Part shown: piece after piece, positions 59,201 through 64,000 of the stretch | How positions within the stretch are numbered: position 1 is the first letter of the stretch | How the letters are laid out: each line of letters opens with the position of its first letter | Origin: Sinonovacula constricta | Taxonomy: Eukaryota > Mollusca > Bivalvia > Cardiida > Solecurtidae | Reading direction: 5' to 3' | Length of the DNA: 64,000 bases | Assembly (NCBI GenBank): GCA_007844125.1 | Contig: CM017564.1 | Span: 15,933,735 to 15,997,734, forward strand | Position numbers and translations under genes: made by a program | Notes under the pieces: generated by a model | Databases searched by the model: none | Seen by the model: only the letters and a program-made list of their open reading frames with translations | What the model was told of the DNA's origin: nothing

Positions 59201-61344
59201 TCACCACATAATAGTTCCTGCCTCACCCAGTACTCAAACCCACCTCACCATATGATAGTTCCTGCCTCACCCAGTACTCAAACCCACCTACCCATATGAT
59301 AGTTCCTGCCTCAGTGGTACTCAAACCCACCTCCCCATATGATAGTTCCTGCCTCAGTGGTACTCAAACGCACCTCCCCATATGATAGTTCCTGCCTCAC
59401 CCGGTACTCAAGCCCACCTACCCACATGATAGTTCCTGCCTCACCCGGTACTCAAACCCACCTCCCCATATGATAGTTCCTGCCTCACCCGGTACTCAAA
59501 CCCACCTCACCACATGATAGTTCCTGCCTCACCCGGTACTCAAACCCACCTCCCCACGTGATAGTTCCTGCCTCACTCGGTACTCAAACCCACCTCCCCA
59601 TATGATAGTTCCTGCCTCACCCGGTACTCAAACCCACCTACCCATATGATAGGTCCTGCCTCACCTGGTACTCAAACCCACGTCTCAACATGATAGTTCC
59701 TGGCTCACCCGGTACTCAAACCGATCTTCCCACATGACAGTTCCTGCCTCACTCGGTACTCAAACCCACCTCCCCACAAAATAGTTATTGCCTCACCTGG
59801 TACTCAAACCCACCTCCCCACATGATAGTTCCTGCCTCACCTGGTACTCCAACCCACCTCCCCACATGATAGTTCCTGCCTCACTCGGTACTAAAACCCA
59901 CCTACCCACATGATAGTTCCTGGCTCACCCGGTACTCAAACACACATCCCCACATGATAGTTCCTGCCTCACCCGGTACTCAAACACACCTCCCCACATG
60001 ATAGTTCCTGCCTCAGTCGGTACTCAAACCCTCCTCCCCATATGATAGTTCCTGGCTCACCCGGTACTCAAACCCACCTCCCCATATGATAGTTCCTGCC
60101 TCACCCGGTACTCAAACCCACCTACCCACATGATAGTTCCTGCCTCACTCGGTACTCAAACCAACCTACCCACATGATAGTTCCTGGCTCACCCGGTACT
60201 CAAACCCACCTCCCCACATGATAGGTCCTGCCTCACCCGCTACTCAAATCCACCTCCCCACATGATAGTTCCTGCCTCACCCGGTACTCAAACACACCTC
60301 CCCACATGATAGTTCCTGCCTCAGTGGTACTCAAACCCACCTACCCACATGATAGTTCCTGGCTCAGTGGTACTCAAACCCACCTCCCCACATGATAGTT
60401 CCTGCCTCACCCGGTACTCAAACCCACCTCCCCATATGATAGTTCCTGCAACACTCGGAACTCACACCCACCTTCCCACATGATAGTTCCTGCATCACCC
60501 GGTACTCAAACCCACCTACCCACATGATAGTTCCTGGCTCAGTGGTACTCAAACCCACCTCCCCACATGATAGTTCCTGCCTCACCCGGTACTCAAACCC
60601 ACCTCCCCATATGATAGTTCCTGCCTCACCCGGTACTCAAACACACCTCCCCACATGATAGTTCCTGCCTCACCCGGTACTCAAACCCACCTCACCACAT
60701 AATAGTTCCTGCCTCACTCGGTACTCAAACCCACCTCCCCACATGATAGTTCCAGCCTCACTCGGTACTCAAACACACCTTCCCATATGATAGTTCCTGC
60801 CTCAGTGGTACTCAAACCCACCTACCCACATGATAGTTCCTGCCTCACCCGGTACTCAAACACACCTCCCCATATGATAGTTCCTGCCTCAGTGGTACTC
60901 AAACCAACCTCCCCACATGATAGTTCCTGTCTCACTCGGTACTCAAACCCACCTCCCCATATGATAGTTCCTGATTCAGTGGTACTCAAACCAACCTCCC
61001 CACATGATAGTTCCTGCCTCAGTGGTACTCAAACCCACCTCCCCACATGATAGTTCCTGCCACACCTGGTACTCAAAACCCACCTCTCCACATGATAGTT
61101 CCTGTCTCACTAGGTACTCAAACCCACCTCCCCATATGATAGTTCCTGATTCAGTGGTACTCAAACCCACCTCCCCATATGATAGTTCCTGTCTCACTCG
61201 GTACTCAAACCCACGACTCAACATGATAGTTCCTGGCTCACCCGGTACTCAAACCCACCTCCCCACATGATAGTTCCTGCCTCACCCGGTACTCACTCCC
61301 ACCTCCCCATATGATAGTTCCTGCCTCACCCGGTACTCAAACCC

Positions 61345-63092
61345 ACCTCCCCACATGATAGTTCCTGTCTCACTCGGTACTCAAACCCACCTCCCCATAT
61401 GATAGTTCCTGCCTCAGTGGTACTCAAACCAACCTCCCCACATGATAGTTCCAGCCTCACTCGGTACTCAAACACACCTTCCCATATGATAGTTCCTGCC
61501 TCAGTGGTACTCAAACCCACCTCCCCACATGATAGTTCCTGTCTCACTCGGTACTCAAACACACCTCCCAATATGATAGTTCCTGCCTCAGTGGTACTCA
61601 AACCAACCTCCCCACATGATAGTTCCTGTCTCACTCGGTACTCAAACCCACCTCCCCATATGATAGTTCCTGATTCAGTGGTACTCAAACCAACCTCCCC
61701 ACATGATAGTTCCTGCCTCAGTGGTACTCAAACCCACCTCCCCACATGATAGTTCCTGCCACACCTGGTACTCAAACCCACCTCCCCACATGATAGTTCC
61801 TGTCTCACTAGGTACTTAAACCCAACCCCCCATATGATAGTTCCTGATTCAGTGGTACTCAAACCCACCTCCCCATATGATAGTTCCTGTCTCACTCGGT
61901 ACTCAAACCCACGTCTCAACATGATAGTTCCTGGCTCACCCGGTACTCAAACCAACCTCCCCACATGATAGTTCCTGCCTCACTCGGTACTCAAACCCAC
62001 CTACCCACATGATAGTTCCTGCCTCACCCGGTACGCAAACCCACCTCCCCACATGATAGTTCCTGGCTCACCCAGTACACAAACCCACCTCCCCACATGA
62101 TAGTTCCTGCCTCACCCGGTACTCAAACCCACCTCCCCACATGATAGTTCCTGCCTCACCTGGTACTCAAACCCACCTCCCCACATGATAGTTCCTGCCT
62201 CACCCGGTACTCAAACCCACCTCCCCACATGATAGTTCCTGTCTCACTCGGTACTCAAACCCACCTCCCCATATGATAGTTCCTGCCTCAGTGGTACTCA
62301 AACCAACCTCCCCACATGATAGTTCCTGTCTCACTCGGTACTCAAACCCACCTCCCCATATGATAGTTCCTGCCTCAGTGGTACTCAAACCCACCTCCCC
62401 ACATGATAGTTCCTGTCTCACTCGGTACTCAAACCCACCTCCCCATATGATAGTTCGTGCCTCAGTGGTACTCAAACCAACCTCCCCACATGATAGTTCC
62501 TGTCTCACTCGGTACTCAAACCCACCTCCCCATATGATAGTTCCTGATTCAGTGGTACTCAAACCAACCTCCCCACATGATAGTTCCTGCCTCAGTGGTA
62601 CTCAAACCCACCTCCCCACATGATAGTTCCTGCCACACCTGGTACTCAAACCCACCTCCCCACATGATAGTTCCTGTCTCACTAGGTACTCAAACCCACC
62701 TCCCCATATGATAGTTCCTGATTCAGTGGTACTCAAACCCATCTCCCCATATGATAGTTCCTGTCTCACTCGGTACTCAAACCCACGTCTCAACATGATA
62801 GTTCCTGGCTCACCCGGTACTCAAACCAACCTCCCCACATGATAGTTCCTGCCTCACTCGGTACTCAAACCCACCTACCCACATGATAGTTCCTGCCTCA
62901 CCCGGTACGCAAACCCACCTCCCCACATGATAGTTCCTGGCTCACCCAGTACACAAACCCACCTCCCCACATGATAGTTCCTGCCTCACCCGGTACTCAA
63001 ACCCTCCTCCCCACATGATAGTTCCTGCCTCACCTGGTACTCAAACCCACCTCCCCACATGATAGTTCCTGCCTCACCCGGTACTCAAACCC
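61345..63092. repeat. 874-bp higher-order repeat, two tandem copies
   Basis: Landmarks recur at a shift of 874 bp. CACACCTGGT is at 61760 and 62634. The ORF block at 61399-61749 recurs at 62273-62623. The CTCACTAGGTACT and CACGTCTCAACATG variants follow in the same order. A related landmark at 61061 (shift 699) shows a shorter earlier block. Confidence 0.82.
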
Positions 63093-64000
63093 ACCTCCCC
63101 ACATGATAGTTCCAGCCTCACCCGGAACTCAAACCCATCTTACCACATGATAGTTCCTGCCTCACTCGGTACTCAAACCCACGTCTCAACATGATAGTTC
63201 CTGCCTCACTCGTTACTCAAACCCACCTCCCCACATGATAGTTCCTGCCTCACCCGGTACTCAAACCTACCTCCACACATGATAGTTCCTGCCTCACCCG
63301 GTAATCAAACCCACCTCCCCACATGATAGTTCCTGCCTCACTCGGTACTCAAACCCATCTTCCCACATGATAGTTCCTGCCTCACTCGGAACTCAAACCC
63401 ATCTTCCCACATGATAGTTCCTGCCTCACCCGGTACTCAAACCCATCTTCCTACATGATAGTTCCTGTCTCACTCGGTACTCAAACCCACCTCCCCACAT
63501 GATAGTTTCTGCCTCACTCGGAACTCAAACCCATCTTCCCACATGATAGTTCCTGCCTCTACCGGTACTCAAACCCACCTCCCCATATGATAGTTCCTGC
63601 CTCACCTGGTACTCAAACCCACCTCCCCACATGATAGTTCCTGCCTCACCAGGTACTCAAACCCACCTCCCCACATGATAGTTCCTGCCTCACCCGGAAC
63701 TCAAACTCATCTTCCCACATGATAGTTCCTGCCTCACTCGGTACTCAAACCCACGTCTCAACATGATAGTTCCTGCCTCACTCGGTACTCAAACCCATCT
63801 TCCCACATGATAGTTCCTGCCTCACTTGGAACTCAAACCCATCTTCCCACATGATAGTTCCTGCCTCACCCGGTACTCAAACCCATCTTCCCACATGATA
63901 GTTCCTGCCTCACTCGGTACTCAAACCCACCTCCCCACATGATAGTTCCTGCCTCACCCGGTACTCAAACCCATCTTCCCACATGATAGTTCCTGCCTCA

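Larger units (their letters stand above)
53583..64000. repeat. 43-44-bp satellite array, runs off the window
   Basis: About 235 units with the consensus ACCTCCCCACATGATAGTTC, CTGCCTCACCCGGTACTCAA, ACCC (44 bp). A 43-bp type has CTCAGTGGTACTC in place of CTCACCCGGTACTC. Unit length is strict, with few indels. Mixed variants (CACCCGG, CACTCGG, CAGTGG, GCCCTG) are organised in blocks. Open frames on both strands (MIVPASVVLKPTSPHDSSC types) are by-products of the repeat. Confidence 0.96.

Noticed and set aside
53583..64000. CRISPR-like array or coding repeat protein in the 43-44-bp array
   Set aside because: There are no unique spacers between repeats: the whole unit repeats with point variants. 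The context is eukaryotic, and the ORFs on both strands follow from the unit sequence.

Overview
The window is animal nuclear DNA, most likely from a bivalve mollusc (inference). It is AT-rich and intron-rich, with one spliced TRIM-like B-box/coiled-coil/NHL gene and several families of tRNA-derived SINEs. It also carries dispersed repeats bounded by CACCTGAG-type ends, a type I associate with bivalve genomes, a Ty3/gypsy element and long satellite arrays. Nothing looks prokaryotic: there are no operons, no ribosome binding sites and no CRISPR array.

Gene content. One protein-coding gene can be assembled with confidence. It lies on the minus strand in three exons, 20737-20430, 15500-14765 and 5167-4580. 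The splice junctions are phase-consistent (AG|GTGAGT to CAG|G, then GCC|GTAAGT to CAG|G) and the predicted protein has 543 residues: two B-boxes without a RING, a coiled coil and a C-terminal NHL-type beta-propeller. Its introns of about 4.9 and 9.6 kb each hold a satellite array, with monomers of 32 bp and 66-68 bp. The other protein-like stretches are dead retroelements: a LINE-type C-terminus near 26-27 kb (minus), a reverse transcriptase fragment at 34.7-35.5 kb (minus), and a Ty3/gypsy LTR element at 38737-43568 (plus).

Layout. 0-0.8 kb: a fold-back repeat and a partial second copy. 0.8-4.6 kb: no genes seen. 4.6-20.7 kb: the TRIM-like gene with satellites, SINEs and a small inverted-repeat transposon in its introns. 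21-30 kb: dispersed repeats, SINEs, a second inverted-repeat element, a LINE pseudogene, and a solo LTR nested in a SINE. 30.2-32.4 kb: a 21-bp minisatellite. 34-36 kb: a reverse transcriptase pseudogene and a SINE. 38.7-43.6 kb: the LTR element with nearly identical LTRs, a 5-bp target duplication, several stops and a SINE inside its integrase. 44-53 kb: SINEs and a degenerate array of roughly 105-145-bp units. 53.58 kb to the window end: more than 10.4 kb of a 43-44-bp satellite.

The most interesting observations are these. (1) The terminal satellite appears to have been born from the B-box-side part of a SINE whose remaining body still sits at the array's left edge. (2) The LTR element combines nearly identical LTRs with a wrecked coding region. 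(3) A 29-nt copy of the element's own pol sequence forms filler at the 5' end of a SINE inserted about 1.2 kb further along the same element. (4) A one-monomer copy of the locus that expanded to about 38 units lies a few hundred bases from the array.
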